Positions 63,401 to 64,000 of a stretch of 64,000 nt of DNA are shown here, piece by piece; the stretch's first letter is position 1; every line of letters begins with the position of its first letter. The notes beneath the pieces were generated by a model that was not told where the DNA came from, did not search any database, and saw only the letters and a list, made by a program, of their open reading frames with translations. The translations under genes were made by a program, and so were the position numbers. This stretch comes from Archilochus colubris. Lineage: Eukaryota; Chordata; Aves; Apodiformes; Trochilidae. The stretch covers positions 101,040,467-101,104,466 of the forward strand of contig CM041084.1 in NCBI GenBank assembly GCA_023079485.1, written 5' to 3'.

Positions 63401-64000
63401 TCTGGCCCTGTTTTTTTTTCCAGAATTTCTTTGCTGAGGGAACAAAGCCAGTACTTCATCCAGCTGCCTCCCTGCCAGCCCTGACAGTGCCCTGCTCTTC
63501 CTCAGACCTTCCACTCATCTTCAAACAGCGTGTAAACCACTTCTGTGTTTGGGACTCAGTCAAGGGAAGCAGATGTATTTATTATTTACCTTCAGTAGTA
63601 GCAGGAGAGAGAACCACATAAATACAAAAAGAAGCCATGAAAGCAGCAACAAAATGATATTGGACAATCAGCATCGCCTGAGGCTACACAAAATGTAACA
63701 CAAAAAAGTCTTTGTTATACTCTTTTCTTTTCTTGATAGGATTTTGCTTTTGCTGTCAAAATATCACCCTGTTTCACTTCCCTTTGGGATGATTATCAAA
63801 TATGTTAACAATAATAATGTTTCAACTGGTTTTCAAATGTTAACAAATATGTATAATAATCATAATAATGGTATCAAATCTTCCAACCATTTGTCAATAA
63901 CCTTAAGACTTAATCTGAAGGAGGAGGGCAGGAGCATTTCAGATGAGCCACAAAAGATTGACACTCAGTAATTTAGTAGTACATTCTCCTTTCTTACACT
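57406..64000. other. non-coding stretch, nothing recognised
   Basis: About 6.6 kb of AT-rich DNA to the window edge. Low-complexity tracts: A14 at 60269-60282 and A18 at 60413-60430. A short imperfect duplication of GTTAGTGAAGTA lies at 59625-59655. Open frames up to 92 codons (63343-63621) carry no motif. Confidence 0.6.
60413..60430 (+). repeat. poly(A) tract, 18 A
   Basis: Uninterrupted A18. No retroposon body is recognisable upstream. Confidence 0.8.

Noticed and set aside
1..64000. CRISPR arrays, operons, tRNA or rRNA genes
   Set aside because: No regularly spaced identical repeats, no TTCRANNC-type B-box with foldable arms and no rRNA words were seen; the window is vertebrate nuclear DNA.

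Overview
This looks like nuclear DNA of a bird, most likely a passerine or another neoavian. It is AT-rich and gene-poor, with no dense operon-like coding, and nearly all recognisable sequence is avian repeat. The diagnostic pieces are 5'-truncated CR1 LINE copies ending in the ATTCTATG-type 3' microsatellite, and four solo LTRs of bird endogenous retroviruses. Family recognition is from memory of avian repeat consensus sequences, since no search could be run. No complete protein-coding gene, tRNA, rRNA or CRISPR array was found. The window is best read as a gene desert or a very long intron.

Layout: 1-180 is one frame open from the window edge to a TAG, with an internal splice-acceptor-like site and an AATAAA 250 bp downstream. 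It is a possible last exon of a plus-strand gene entering from the left (weak evidence). From 181 to 9.7 kb is non-coding DNA with an old CR1 remnant (5.4 kb) and a compound poly(A)/(AAAGAGAG)n/(GGAA)n array (6.8-7.0 kb). At 9705-10491 lies an ERVL-like solo LTR. From 17.56 to 30.92 kb is the repeat-richest part: a CR1 3' tail (17.6 kb), a 1.1-kb solo LTR (22.4-23.5 kb), and CR1 copies at 23.9, 26.8 and 30.1 kb, all on the plus strand. The 30.1-kb CR1 is the youngest and keeps an open 3' end of ORF2. A minus-strand CR1 tail lies at 33.1 kb. A 762-bp solo LTR with TATA box and poly(A) signal lies at 36.2-37.0 kb with a near-perfect 6-bp target duplication.

From 37 to 49.7 kb nothing beyond low-complexity tracts is recognised. 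At 49698-50116 is a 419-bp (CCTT)n array with five CATT interruptions. At 52.8-53.0 kb a minus-strand stretch reads like degraded coding sequence (speculative). At 53366-53584 is a compact 219-bp solo LTR, minus strand, with a perfect 6-bp target duplication and perfect TGTAG/CTACA ends, probably the youngest retroviral trace here. At 56.6-57.4 kb are two possible ancient MIR-type SINE remnants. The rest to 64 kb is unremarkable.

The retroviral traces are LTRs only; no gag, pol or env sequence was seen. I found no convincing new biological system. The items most worth checking are the candidate exon at the left edge, the two long purine/pyrimidine microsatellites, and the LTRs with intact target duplications.
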